Shown: piece by piece, positions 45,506 to 54,655 of the stretch
How positions within the stretch are numbered: position 1 is the stretch's first letter
Layout: every line of letters starts with the position of its first letter
Assembly (NCBI RefSeq): GCF_000155735.2
Contig: NC_020908.1
Location: forward strand, 4,897,501 to 4,961,500
Length of the DNA: 64,000 nucleotides
Reading direction: 5' to 3'
From: Octadecabacter arcticus 238
GTDB lineage: Bacteria; Pseudomonadota; Alphaproteobacteria; Rhodobacterales; Rhodobacteraceae
Made by a program: the position numbers and the translations under genes
The notes under the pieces: generated by a model
The model's database searches: none
What the model saw: the letters and a program-made list of their open reading frames with translations, nothing else
What the model was told of the DNA's origin: nothing

Positions 45506-46105
45506 GCGTTCGACTAAGGACGCCACGTTGGTCTTGCCCTGTGCGCGCTCAAAGATCATCAGATCGCCTTCCCATTCGCCAAAAGTCTCACGTGTTTTAA
45601 CGTAGTCTGGTCGTTCATGGATTGACCGATCGGGCGGGAAAACAAGGCCACGCGGCGTGCGGCGGCACCGTGGTCGACGTTTCTTGCGTCGGTGCGGCAG
45701 ATGGCGCGCCAATTCTTCGGACTGGCTATCTGGACCGTAAACGTAGGCATAGATAGTCTCATGGCTGACGCGCAAAGATTGGCCGTCATATTGTAGGCGA
45801 CCGGCGATCTGTTCGGGCGACCATCCGGCCTCCAGCTGCGTGATCACGTGCTTTCGCAGGTCCACAAACCGCACCAGCTTGCGACGCCGCGCACGCCGAG
45901 TCACTGCTGTCCGTTGCGCATTCATTCCGTAGTAGCCATTCAGCTTCGGCAACTCATCATCGACGAACCTGTTCCGTTTGATCTCTCGGAACACGGTTGA
46001 ACGATGCCTGCCGATCTCAGCAGCAATCTTGTCTACCGACATCTTTGCATTAAGCATATCTTCGATTGTGCGTCTTTCACGTAAACCTAACTCAGTGTGG
46101 GCCAT
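45506..46105 (-). pseudogene. IS30-like transposase (second type), C-terminus cut
   Basis: From ATG 46105: MAHTELGLRERRTIEDMLNA, KIAAEIGRHRSTVFREIKRN, LRVSHETIYAYVYGPDS and GEWEGDLMIFERAQGKTNV, up to about residue 200, where IS4 begins. The second and third catalytic residues are lost. It is a different subgroup from the IS30 copies at 11.5 and 25.1 kb. The element end lies near 46153. Confidence 0.85.
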
Positions 46106-46153
46106 CTTCCGTTCTCCTTGCTTTCCAGCAAGATAGGGGATTTGTCGCAACCC

Positions 46154-46366
46154 AGTATAAAATGTGCCCCGCGTACAAGCTTAATTCGTATAATAGTAGT
46201 TATGTTAAATAAAGTAGAGTCACTGACCTTTTTTCGGAGGTTTGCGTCAATCCACTTTGACATCACCTCACGATCTCGGAAACATTCCTGCGGCACTTCA
46301 CGCCGTTTCATTCGCGCAATCGGCTCAGCAAAACCAACCTGCTTTGATGTTGGATAGTTTGAAAAT
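46154..46366 (-). other. Possible remnant of an unknown gene between IS30-like and IS1595
   Basis: A minus-strand frame reads FSNYPTSKQVGFAEPIARMK, then REVPQECFRDREVMSKWIDA. It looks protein-like but its apparent ATG lies inside the IS1595 end, so the real start is gone. The other end runs into the IS30-like terminus. Family unknown. Confidence 0.35.
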
Positions 46367-47396
46367 GGCTCAATTCGCATTAGCTATGCACTCCCCAATG
46401 ATATAGAACAAAAAGTGAACTCAGGAGGCGCGCATGGACCATCACGACTATCTGGCCTGGCTATCTGAGATTGATGATCTGTCCTCGTACCAGCGGATCG
46501 CAACGGTTCGGTTGCTGGCTGGTCAGCCGTCGCTGGAAGCCGTGATCGGACTGTTGGAGGAGCGGATCGGGACGGCACGAAACTGTCCGCATTGTGCGGC
46601 GGGCGGGGCTGTGATCCGAGGCCGCTCTAACGGGCTGAAGCGGTATTTTTGCAAGATCTGCAGCAAAACCTTCAACGCCCTAACTGGGACGCCGTTAGCT
46701 CGGCTGCGACACAAAGATTGCTGGACGGAATTTGCTGGGTCATTAAGCGATGGCGACACGGTGAAGACCTCGGCGGCCCGCTGCGGGGTGGCCAGCAGCA
46801 CGGCTTTTCGCTGGCGTCACCGCTTCCTGCGGGCTGTGACGGCTGGCGCGATCAAACTGCGCGGTATCGTCGAGGCCGATGAGACATTTGTCTTGAGCAG
46901 TCGTAAAGGCGAACGGAACCTCGATCGCAAGGCCCGCAGGCGCGGCGGCAAGGCGTCCAAACGGGGGGTATCGCATGAGCAAGTTCCAGTTTTGGTGGCC
47001 GCCGACCGCTCCGGCGCGACCGTCAGCGCCATATTGCCGGCGGTGTCTGCCGCTCATTTGCAAGCGGTTTTGCAGCCAGTTCTTGATCAGGACGCCCTGC
47101 TGGTCACTGACGGCTGCACCAGTTATCCGCCCTGCGCCGCCGCGATGGGCATCAGCCATGAGGCGCTCAACCAAACCGCTGGCGAGCGCGTCCGGGGAGA
47201 ACTGCACATCCAGACCGTCAACTGCCGCCATGAGCGGCTCAAGTCCTTCCTTCGTCGCCACCAAGTATCTCGACAGCTATCTCAGATGGTTTCATCTCGC
47301 AGTGCTTCCAAGGCAGCCAACACCACGCGCAGTCCTCGCCGCAGCAGCAGGGATCCTGCCGGTTAGACCATGTGCATAGCTAATGCAAATTGAGCC
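46367..47396 (+). mobile_element. IS1595-family element, copy I
   Basis: The ends GGCTCAATTCGCATTAGCT and the complement of GGCTCAATTTGCATTAGCT form a 25-bp inverted repeat with one mismatch. The 8-bp flanks (TTGAAAAT and TTGCAAAA) do not match. The length is 1030 bp. Confidence 0.85.
46434..47366 (+). pseudogene. IS1595 transposase, frameshifted near the C-terminus
   Basis: The zinc-ribbon (NCPHCAAGG...YFCKICSKTF) and ISXO2-like core (IVEADETFVLSSRKG, ALLVTDGCTSYPP, and VNCRHERLKSFL with the Glu region) are in frame. After FLRR the normal ending (VATKYLDSYLRWFHL) is found in another frame to 47379. About 14 bases seem to be missing at 47257-47262. It is probably inactive. Confidence 0.78.
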
Positions 47397-47835
47397 TTGC
47401 AAAATGGACGGCAATGGGGCCGAGGCCGCGCTCGACAGCTTCACCCGCCAGATGAGACGACTACCCGCTGCTTTGCGCAAGAGCATGACTTACGACCGCG
47501 GCTCCGACCCTCTCATGGTTTGCGAGCAAACCACTGCCGGGCAGTGGATGGCCTGCCACCCCGAACTGGCCAGACGGTTGAAGATCGATATCTGGTTCTG
47601 CGATCCGCATGCGCCTTGGCAGCGTGGCAGCAACGAGAACACCAACGGACTGCTGCGTCAGTACATGCCCAAAGGAACTGACCTGAACGGTGCAAGCCAA
47701 ACATGGCTGAACGACGTTGCAAACCTGATGAACAACCGTCCGAGAAAAACCCTCGGATGGAGAACACCCGCTGAAGCCATGGCCGACGAAATCGCGGCCT
47801 TCAAATCAACCGTTGCACTTGATGTTTGAATCCAG
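47397..47835 (+). pseudogene. IS30-family element, copy 3, right third, with insert
   Basis: The last ~140 codons of the same IS30 transposase as copies 1 and 2 (KMDGNGAEAALDSF ... KSTVALDV, stop 47829) and the right end to about 47835. At TYDRGS the protein carries 14 residues (DPLMVCEQTTAGQW) where copies 1 and 2 have a single Glu. The left two-thirds was removed when IS1595 arrived. Confidence 0.88.
47508..47547 (+). repeat. 40-bp palindromic micro-element, copy 3
   Basis: CCCTCTCATGGTTTGCGAGC followed by AAACCACTGCCGGGCAGTGG. Two perfect dyads overlap: TGGTTTGC-GA-GCAAACCA and CCACTGCC-G-GGCAGTGG. Direct comparison with the two intact IS30 copies shows that it replaces one base, net +39, and keeps the reading frame. 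Confidence 0.85.
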
Positions 47836-47892
47836 GCAGTATGTGCAACAACGCCATCAACAACCCTCAAACACCAGATTTGACAATAACTC
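47836..47892. repeat. Stacked scraps of IS5 and IS256 ends
   Basis: GTGCAACAACGCC (IS5-type end) is followed at 47859-47892 by 34 bases equal to the IS256 type I right end (ACAACCCTCAAACACCAG ... AATAACTC). These are end fragments left by successive deletions. Confidence 0.7.
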
Positions 47893-47954
47893 TTTCGCCG
47901 CGCTTAGTTGGCATAGTTTTTGCCTAAGTTTAACGACATTGCTAAATAAATATA

Positions 47955-49147
47955 TACTCCCGCGCCTGAATTGACCTGAGGTTTTCCCCTCAAATCACTT
48001 TGTATTCCTTGAGCGATATGACGCGGAAGTTGTCGGTGACGGTGTCGCGGAACTCTGGCCATTTTTCTGGCAGGGTCTTGCGGAAGAAGTCGAAAATGGC
48101 CTCTGTGAATTGGTTGAACGTTGCATAGTGCCGATTGTGGGTGACCCATTTGTGCATAACACCCCAAAGACGCTCGATCGGGTTGAGGTGCGGGGCATAT
48201 GCTGTTAAGAAATGCAACTTCACCCGACGTTCTGGGCTGTCCAGCCATGGCTGTAGTATCTTGGCATGATGATAGCGGGCATTGTCGACAAAGACGTGGA
48301 TGGCCGTCTTGGTTTGGTTGTTGCGTTCCAACTTTTCCAGCATCTGTCGGGTTGTCTGGGCATTGATCTTCTCGCCTTCCACAAAGGTGAACTGGAAAGT
48401 CTCAAGGTCAAGCGCGCCCTGAATGTTGAGCCGCTTGCGCCCTGATGTCGCCTTCAGGGCCGTCTTTTGTCCCTTGGGGAACCAACCATGGGCGGGGCGG
48501 CTCTGGTGTTCGGGGTGGACAGCGTCCGAAAAGACAACCATCTCATCTGCGGCCAACCCGTTCATCAGGGCCTCATATTTGGCAATAAACGCAGCCTGCT
48601 TGGCTTCATCGGCCTGTGCAGGCAGCAATTGTGGTTTCTTATACGCGAACCCCAGGCGGCGCATCAGCTTGGCGGCTCCCGACGTGCTGTAGTTTTGGTC
48701 GCACTCGGCTAGAACATAGGCACAGACCTCATCGGCATTGCGGGCAGGCTGCGCGGTGAAATGGGCTCTCACCGCCTGCTCTTGCACGACGGACAAATGA
48801 CCCTGACGCTGGCTGTAGTCCTTCAGACCGAAAAACGATAGTCCCGCACCGGCAAAGGCTAATCGCCACTCCGTCAAAACTGTCGGGCCAATATCCAAAA
48901 TCCGGCAAACCGTTCCGGCGTCTTCTCCTGCGTCCAAAAGAAGAAACGCGCGCGCCCGTTTCCAAACAAGGGCGTCAACTTTGCGGCGGCGGCAAAGCGC
49001 TTCAAGTGCTATGCGCTGCTCGTCGGATAAGGAGACTGTTTTGTATTGCTTGCTCATAAACTCAAAATACAGACTGAACCGCCTTTGGCCATGCGACGAA
49101 GTGAATCGCAGGCCCAAAATCGTTAGGTCAATTCAGGCGCAGGAGTA
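47955..49147 (-). mobile_element. IS630-family element, copy 2 (complete)
   Basis: 1193 bp from TACTCCCGCGCC to GGCGCAGGAGTA, flanked by TA (47953-47954, 49148-49149). It is an intact copy of the element split at 10394-12675. Confidence 0.93.
47990..49057 (-). CDS. IS630-family transposase (intact)
   Basis: 355 residues from MSKQYKTVSLSDEQRIALEA to FRVISLKEYKVI. The DDE motifs are as in copy 1 (VVFSDAVHPEHQ, HVFVDNARYHHAK, LNPIERLWGVMH). It provides the reference for the interrupted copy. Confidence 0.92.
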   Translation of the reverse strand: MSKQYKTVSLSDEQRIALEALCRRRKVDALVWKRARAFLLLDAGEDAGTVCRILDIGPTVLTEWRLAFAGAGLSFFGLKDYSQRQGHLSVVQEQAVRAHFTAQPARNADEVCAYVLAECDQNYSTSGAAKLMRRLGFAYKKPQLLPAQADEAKQAAFIAKYEALMNGLAADEMVVFSDAVHPEHQSRPAHGWFPKGQKTALKATSGRKRLNIQGALDLETFQFTFVEGEKINAQTTRQMLEKLERNNQTKTAIHVFVDNARYHHAKILQPWLDSPERRVKLHFLTAYAPHLNPIERLWGVMHKWVTHNRHYATFNQFTEAIFDFFRKTLPEKWPEFRDTVTDNFRVISLKEYKVI

Positions 49148-49175
49148 TAGATAAACTATCTTTTGGATTGTAGCT

Positions 49176-49738
49176 TTGATTTATAATATCCAATTCGATA
49201 GAACATTAGCCGCCAGTAAGCTGGTGGTTCCGAGAGTAACTGCTTGGCTTTTTTCTTTGAAGAAGTATTCAAAGTTGGGGTCTATGGTTGGCATGGTTTT
49301 GCCTTTAATGGCCCAGGCTGAAGGCGCTCCATTGGTATCGTTGGATAGTATTAGCGGTGTAGCTAAAGTTGAACAACTCATGGATGGCTCGGCGCGTGTG
49401 ACATTGATGAATGGTCAAGAGCTTTTGGTCAGTGCCGAAGATCTCAACAGTATGGCGGATGGTGCCTTGGGGGTGTCGCAGGCGACCGCAGAGTTTATTT
49501 CCGAAGTTGTTGTGCAAATTGGTGCTGGCGACATCACCTTATACGAGGCGGTTGGCGCTGTTCTTGTGGTTTTTGGTGCCGACGCTGGACTGGCTGGCTC
49601 CTCAACGACGGCCGTCAAAAATGAAACTACTTTGATCAGCGGTACATCGGCGGGGAATGTGACCGAGGATACGGGCGCGACCCTGACTGTGGGCGGTACG
49701 CTGAGCGTGACGGACGCCGATACGGGCGAAGCACTGTT
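49176..49738 (+). pseudogene. VCBS-repeat adhesin, N-terminal ~187 residues
   Basis: The N-terminal part (LVSLDSISGVAKVEQLMDGS, ITLYEAVGAVLVVFGADAGL) resembles the prefix region of large biofilm adhesins. It is followed by the first VCBS-type repeat (LISGTSAGNVTEDTGATLTV, TLSVTDADTGEALF), where IS3 copy D begins. Such proteins are normally thousands of residues long and exported by type I secretion; everything after the first repeat is gone. TTG 49176 is the frame start, but ATG 49284 may be the true one. IS630 copy 2 ends 28 bases upstream and has probably displaced the promoter. Confidence 0.65.
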
Positions 49739-49778
49739 CGGAACGTGTCAACGACTTTGAGACAGTGGCTTTTGGACT

Positions 49779-50792
49779 TTAGGCTTGGGTTTCTTCGGTT
49801 GGTTTTGGTGGGTTGATCCAGACGGCGGTCGGGATTTGAGGCGGTTTTGGTGGTTTGTGTACGAAGCGTTCGGGCGTGGCGAGGAATGCCGCGTCTAGTG
49901 TTGCTTGTCGCGCGGTGTAGATTTCTTGGGCCTGCCCAAAATGGATTTGGTCGGGCGTCATCAGACCAATCCCGGCGTTATGATGGTCTTGGTTATACCA
50001 TGCAAAGAACCTGCGGCAGAATGCGCGAGCCTGCTCGATGGTTTCAAAGTTCTTGGGGAACTCTGGCTGATATTTCAGTGTTTTGAAGTGGGCTTCGGAG
50101 AACGGGTTGTCGTTTGAGGTGTGGGGCCGACTGTGGGACTTGAGCACACCAAGATCAACCAGCATCAGGGCTGTCGTCTTTGCCTTCATGGGCCCACCGC
50201 GATCTGCATGCAATGTCAGCTGATCGCGTGGAACCTCGTGTTTTTCCATCGCGTCGATGAACAGCTCTTTGAACTGGCTGGCGCTCTCCGCGTGCTCGAC
50301 GCGCCAGCCAACAACGTGGCGGCTGAAGATGTCGAGGATGACATAGAGATAGAAGTAGGACCATTTCACCGGGCCCCTCAGCTTGGTGATGTCCCAAGAC
50401 CAGACCTGATTGGGGGCTTCAGCTAGAAGTTCAGGCTTTTGATAGACGGGATGTGTGCGCTGTCGGCGGCGTTCGCCAACTTCGCCCTGCGCGGCCAATA
50501 TCCGATACATCGTGCGGATTGAACACAGATAGGTGCCTTCATCCAGCAAGGTGGCAAAGACCTCTGTGGGCGTCTGATCCGCAAAGCGGGGTTCGCGCAG
50601 GTGGTGCAATACCTGGTCTCTTTCCCTTTCCGGCAGAGCCCGCGAAGACGCTGCGCGCGGTGGGCGTGTGCGTGGTGGTGCCGTCAGCGCCGCACGCTGT
50701 CGAAGAACGCTCGCGTGCGATAATGATAGCGCGGCGCAGACAGCCGAGGTCAAGCCGCTGCCGGTGGGCAATGCAATCGCGACGGCCATCAT
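49779..50792 (-). CDS. IS3-element orfB, copy D
   Basis: An intact 337-residue transposase core, nearly identical to copy C. It is coupled to orfA by an ATGA overlap. Confidence 0.92.
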   Translation of the reverse strand: MMAVAIALPTGSGLTSAVCAALSLSHASVLRQRAALTAPPRTRPPRAASSRALPERERDQVLHHLREPRFADQTPTEVFATLLDEGTYLCSIRTMYRILAAQGEVGERRRQRTHPVYQKPELLAEAPNQVWSWDITKLRGPVKWSYFYLYVILDIFSRHVVGWRVEHAESASQFKELFIDAMEKHEVPRDQLTLHADRGGPMKAKTTALMLVDLGVLKSHSRPHTSNDNPFSEAHFKTLKYQPEFPKNFETIEQARAFCRRFFAWYNQDHHNAGIGLMTPDQIHFGQAQEIYTARQATLDAAFLATPERFVHKPPKPPQIPTAVWINPPKPTEETQA

Positions 50793-51271
50793 GATTTGCC
50801 GCTGCGCTCTTGCGTCTGCTCCATCTCGTCCAGAAGTCCCGCCACTTTTTTTTGGATGGCAATGATGGCTTCCGCCTGATCCAGACGGCGCCGCAAGGCT
50901 GTCACCTCACGGTTGGCCTTGGCCAGCTCAGCTTGCAATGGATTGGCAGGTGCCTTTTGTGGGCCACGGCGCATTGGCTGCAATGCACCCAATGTGCCGG
51001 CCGCCCGCGCACGGCGCCAATCGGTCAGTGCAGAGGAATAAAGCCCCTCCCGCCGTAGAATGGCGGAAACCCCGCCAGTGTCTGCCACTTGGTCCGTCTC
51101 ATCCAGAATGCGCAGTTTGTATTTGGCTGTGAAGTTGCGTCGCTTCGGGATGCTCGTCAGTTCCGCTGTGGGAGCCAACGGCGCATTAACAACGCGGGGA
51201 GGCGACGTCGGGGCCAAAACGGCTCCAGATCCAGCATCTGGCGAAAGTGGTGATTGTGAAGGCATAACCAT
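50789..51271 (-). CDS. IS3-element orfA, copy D
   Basis: An intact 160-residue DNA-binding part with the eight-A run unbroken. With its orfB it makes this copy potentially active. Confidence 0.9.
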   Translation of the reverse strand: MVMPSQSPLSPDAGSGAVLAPTSPPRVVNAPLAPTAELTSIPKRRNFTAKYKLRILDETDQVADTGGVSAILRREGLYSSALTDWRRARAAGTLGALQPMRRGPQKAPANPLQAELAKANREVTALRRRLDQAEAIIAIQKKVAGLLDEMEQTQERSGKS

Positions 51272-51382
51272 GGGTTCGTTCTCCTACGCCCTCAAGTGTA
51301 AACTTTAGCCAGTCAATTGTCTCACGCTTATTGGCACGGAGGGGCGGGTCTCGCGCTGTTCAGCCCGCTAAGCTCTCTGCTA

Positions 51383-51449
51383 GCGAGGGGCAGCTAGTCT
51401 AATGGATACGTCTGCTCTCTTATAACCTGTCTTTCTACTCTTACAGGAC
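51383..51449 (+). promoter_or_regulatory. Second copy of the segment found upstream of the pilus operon
   Basis: GCGAGGGGCAGCTA ... GGATACGTCTGCTCTCTTAT ... CTTTCTACTCT aligns with 38811-38878 and has a similar distance to the next start codon (51532). Confidence 0.5.
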
Positions 51450-51531
51450 CATTAAAGACTCAACAGCTTTAGCTATATTTAAAGCACCTCAGTGGAACTA
51501 AACTTTAGCTTGAATACTAGGAGTTATACAT

Positions 51532-51675
51532 ATGCCACCATCATTGTTAGCACCAAAAACTGAAACCCAAGTTAACACCTCTATGACAAGTACTCAGTAT
51601 TCCGTTCAGATCACCGCGCTGAGCGATTGCGGCTGGGTGATCAACGTTGTGTTTCCCAACCGCTACGCCAGATAA
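51532..51675 (+). pseudogene. Start of a repeat-type surface protein, 47 codons
   Basis: ATG 51532 has AGGAG nine bases upstream. The peptide (PKTETQVNTSMTSTQYSVQI, then TALSDCGWVINVVFP) resembles the repeated 'QxNTYTxxxQYxPQITALxDGGWVVTW' unit of large secreted Rhodobacteraceae proteins. The frame breaks within the first unit. The body of the gene is missing. Confidence 0.5.
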
Positions 51676-51935
51676 GCTCAGCCTTTCTCTGTGAAGTTGC
51701 TGAATGCCCTTCGCGGGATTGAGTCCGCTGGCAGTCAAGCCCAGCATCATGAGTCTTTTTCAAGTGTCTGGTTGAGTTGAGATCGAATTTGACCAGATGG
51801 TCGAAATGGACCTGTCCTATACGGCGTTACGCAGCCTTTTGCTCCATCTGTTTTTGATCCTTCAAACCTTCGGTGCGGTTACTCCCGGCCGCGGCGCTTA
51901 CTAATCCAAATCATCCTAAGAAAGGAACCCAAAAC
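51676..51935. other. Intergenic region before the Sel1 gene
   Basis: 260 bases with no convincing gene. A minus-strand frame of 67 codons has no recognisable family. AAAGGA stands ten bases before the Sel1 ATG. Confidence 0.4.
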
Positions 51936-52856
51936 ATGACACATAATCTCCCAGCTGTTTCCCATGTTTCATCTCGTTCTGTATCTTTGATCGGCTCATC
52001 TGAGGCTTTTAAAAGAGGTCTGGCTGCATATAATGCAAAGAACTATGCTAATGCCCTGACTGAGTGGAAGACGATTGCTGAACAGGGCAATGCTTCCGCA
52101 CAATACAATCTTGGCCTTATGTACGACACGGGCGAAGTCGTTCCTCTAGACTATGCTGAAGCTATGAATTGGTACCGCCTAGCCGCTCAACAGGGGCATG
52201 CAAAAGCCCAGAGCAATTTTGGCCTTATGTACCACAAAGGTAAGGGCGTCCTTCAAGACTTTTCGGAAGCTATGAAGTGGTATCGTCGCGCTGCTGAACA
52301 CGGTGGGTCTAAAGCCCTTTATAATCTTGGCCTTATGTACGACAACGGAGAAGCTGTTTCTCAAGACTATGTTAAAGCTGTGAAGTGGTACCGTCTGGCG
52401 GCTGAGAAGGGGCACGCTCTTGCCCAATACAATCTTGGTTACATGTACAAGAATGGCGAAGGCGTTCCTCAAGACTATGCTGAAACTGTGAAGTGGTTCC
52501 GTTTGGCTGCTGAACAAGGGGATTCTGATGCCCAGAACAATCTGGGTGCCATGTACGACACAGGTGAAGGCGTTCCTCAAGACTATGCTGAAGCTGCCAA
52601 GTGGTACCAATTGGCTGCTGAACAAGGGGATGCTGATGCCCAGTTGAATCTGGGCACCATATACGCACTTGGCCATGGTATTCCCCAAAACTTTATCAGG
52701 GCACACATGTGGTTCAATGTTGCTGCGATTAAAGGGGAGCCCGATGGGGTTAAGGGTAGAGATGCAGCAGCCAAACAAATGACCTCTGTTGATATTTCCA
52801 AAGCACAAACCAAGGCCCGCGAATGGACCTTGTTGCACGGACCCAGTTTGGTTTGA
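51936..52856 (+). CDS. Sel1-like repeat protein
   Basis: 306 residues built from about seven Sel1-type tetratricopeptide units of 36 residues (AEQGNASAQYNLGLMYDTGE, DYAEAMNWYRLAAQQGHAKA, and so on). Such scaffolds mediate protein contacts in the envelope or cytoplasm. The N-terminal 35 residues (MTHNLPAVSHVSSRSVSLIG) lack the signal peptide common in this family, and the gene start may have been replaced by rearrangement. ATG 51936 is chosen for its AAAGGA site. The gene lies alone between inverted IS3 copies D and E. Confidence 0.82.
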   Translation: MTHNLPAVSHVSSRSVSLIGSSEAFKRGLAAYNAKNYANALTEWKTIAEQGNASAQYNLGLMYDTGEVVPLDYAEAMNWYRLAAQQGHAKAQSNFGLMYHKGKGVLQDFSEAMKWYRRAAEHGGSKALYNLGLMYDNGEAVSQDYVKAVKWYRLAAEKGHALAQYNLGYMYKNGEGVPQDYAETVKWFRLAAEQGDSDAQNNLGAMYDTGEGVPQDYAEAAKWYQLAAEQGDADAQLNLGTIYALGHGIPQNFIRAHMWFNVAAIKGEPDGVKGRDAAAKQMTSVDISKAQTKAREWTLLHGPSLV

Positions 52857-52949
52857 TACGGAGTTGTTCAGTTATTTTAGGATGCTGTAGATGCCACACA
52901 AGTTCAACGGCGATCGTCGTGACAAGGTTCCAAAGCAAAAGCATCGGTT
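52857..52949 (+). pseudogene. IS5-family transposase, first 20 codons (fragment E)
   Basis: From ATG 52891, MPHKFNGDRRDKVPKQKHR matches the N-terminus of IS5-group transposases (compare MPHKFNASRRHKFEKK at 43917). It is cut by IS3 copy E. Confidence 0.65.
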
Positions 52950-53021
52950 CCCTCCGTGCCAATAAGGGTGAGACAATTGACTGGCTAAAGTTTACACTTG
53001 AGGGCGTAGGAGAACGAACCC

Positions 53022-53504
53022 ATGGTTATGCCTTCACAATCACCACTTTCGCCAGATGCTGGATCTGGAGCCGTTTTGGCCCCGACGTCGCCTCCCCGCG
53101 TTGTTAATGCGCCGTTGGCTCCCACAGCGGAACTGACGAGCATCCCGAAGCGACGCAACTTCACAGCCAAATACAAACTGCGCATTCTGGATGAGACGGA
53201 CCAAGTGGCAGACACTGGCGGGGTTTCCGCCATTCTACGGCGGGAGGGGCTTTATTCCTCTGCACTGACCGATTGGCGCCGTGCGCGGGCGGCCGGCACA
53301 TTGGGTGCATTGCAGCCAATGCGCCGTGGCCCACAAAAGGCACCTGCCAATCCATTGCAAGCTGAGCTGGCCAAGGCCAACCGTGAGGTGACAGCCTTGC
53401 GGCGCCGTCTGGATCAGGCGGAAGCCATCATTGCCATCCAAAAAAAAGTGGCGGGACTTCTGGACGAGATGGAGCAGACGCAAGAGCGCAGCGGCAAATC
53501 ATGA
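53022..53504 (+). CDS. IS3-element orfA, copy E
   Basis: An intact 160-residue DNA-binding protein. Without a full orfB it could still bind element ends and act as an inhibitor; that is inference. Confidence 0.88.
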   Translation: MVMPSQSPLSPDAGSGAVLAPTSPPRVVNAPLAPTAELTSIPKRRNFTAKYKLRILDETDQVADTGGVSAILRREGLYSSALTDWRRARAAGTLGALQPMRRGPQKAPANPLQAELAKANREVTALRRRLDQAEAIIAIQKKVAGLLDEMEQTQERSGKS

Positions 53505-54011
53505 TGGCCGTCGCGATTGCATTGCCCACCGGCAGCGGCTTGACCTCGGCTGTCTGCGCCGCGCTATCATTATCGCGCGCGAGCGTTCTTCGACAGCGTG
53601 CGGCGCTGACGGCACCACCACGCACACGCCCACCGCGCGCAGCGTCTTCGCGGGCTCTGCCGGAAAGGGAAAGAGACCAGGTATTGCACCACCTGCGCGA
53701 ACCCCGCTTTGCGGATCAGACGCCCACAGAGGTCTTTGCCACCTTGCTGGATGAAGGCACCTATCTGTGTTCAATCCGCACGATGTATCGGATATTGGCC
53801 GCGCAGGGCGAAGTTGGCGAACGCCGCCGACAGCGCACACATCCCGTCTATCAAAAGCCTGAACTTCTAGCTGAAGCCCCCAATCAGGTCTGGTCTTGGG
53901 ACATCACCAAGCTGAGGGGCCCGGTGAAATGGTCCTACTTCTATCTCTATGTCATCCTCGACATCTTCAGCCGCCGCGTTGTTGGCTGGCGCGTCGAGCA
54001 CGCGGAGAGCG
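53501..54011 (+). pseudogene. IS3-element orfB, copy E, N-terminal half
   Basis: Open to VEHAES, then IS6 sequence. It retains the first catalytic Asp only. Confidence 0.9.
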
Positions 54012-54655
54012 GGTTCTGTCGCAAGTTTTGTTGGAGTTTGAGTGCGGACATCGGCTGGACATAATTATGCTGCGAGCTCCGCAAACTGCTGAAACGCGGT
54101 GAGGCCGTTGGCATGGAGCTGCCCTTTTCGGATCATGTGCGCGGTCTCGATCCCAGCCAAGGTCGCCTCGGCAGAATGGAAGGCCTTGAAGCCAAGCATC
54201 GGGGCCGTGATCCGCTTTACGAAGCGATGGTCCTGTTCAATGATGTTGTCGAGGTATTTGACCTGCAGGATCTTGATGGTGTTGCCTGAGCCCGTGAACT
54301 TCAGGATCACATTGATGTTTTGCAGACCCGCCAGATTGGCGCCGCTCTTGTCGATGACGACACGGTCAGGCACGCCATTCGTGCCAATCGCGCGCTTGAA
54401 AAACCGACGGGCCGCAGCCTTGTCGCGACGCTCAGACAGCATGAAATCAAGGGTTTCTTCCAGTGTTGTCGACCGCCCGGTAATAGTAGGTCCATTTGCC
54501 TTTAACCTTGATGTAGGTTTCGTCCATGCGCCAAGATTTGGCGGTTGGCTTCTTGCGGGACTGCGCTTGTATCGCCATCAGCGGCCCAAACTTAACCACC
54601 CAACGGTTCAAGGTTGCATGGTCAACTTCAGCCCCACGCTCCTCCATGAATTTCT

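Larger units (their letters stand above)
49739..51343 (-). mobile_element. IS3-family element, copy D (complete)
   Basis: 1605 bp with both ends. The flanking triplets differ (GTT on the left, GCG on the right), so adjacent DNA was deleted or exchanged after insertion; the body of the adhesin gene is missing here. It lies in inverted orientation to copy E. Confidence 0.92.
52950..54011 (+). mobile_element. IS3-family element, copy E, right part lost
   Basis: The left end and orfA are intact. The element stops after CGGAGAGCG in orfB, where the IS6 terminal repeat GGTTCTGTCGC begins. The remaining ~540 bp are absent, not displaced. Confidence 0.9.

Noticed and set aside
51547..51750. Minus-strand gene of 67 codons
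   Set aside because: It overlaps the supported 47-codon plus-strand frame, has no ribosome binding site and no recognisable family.
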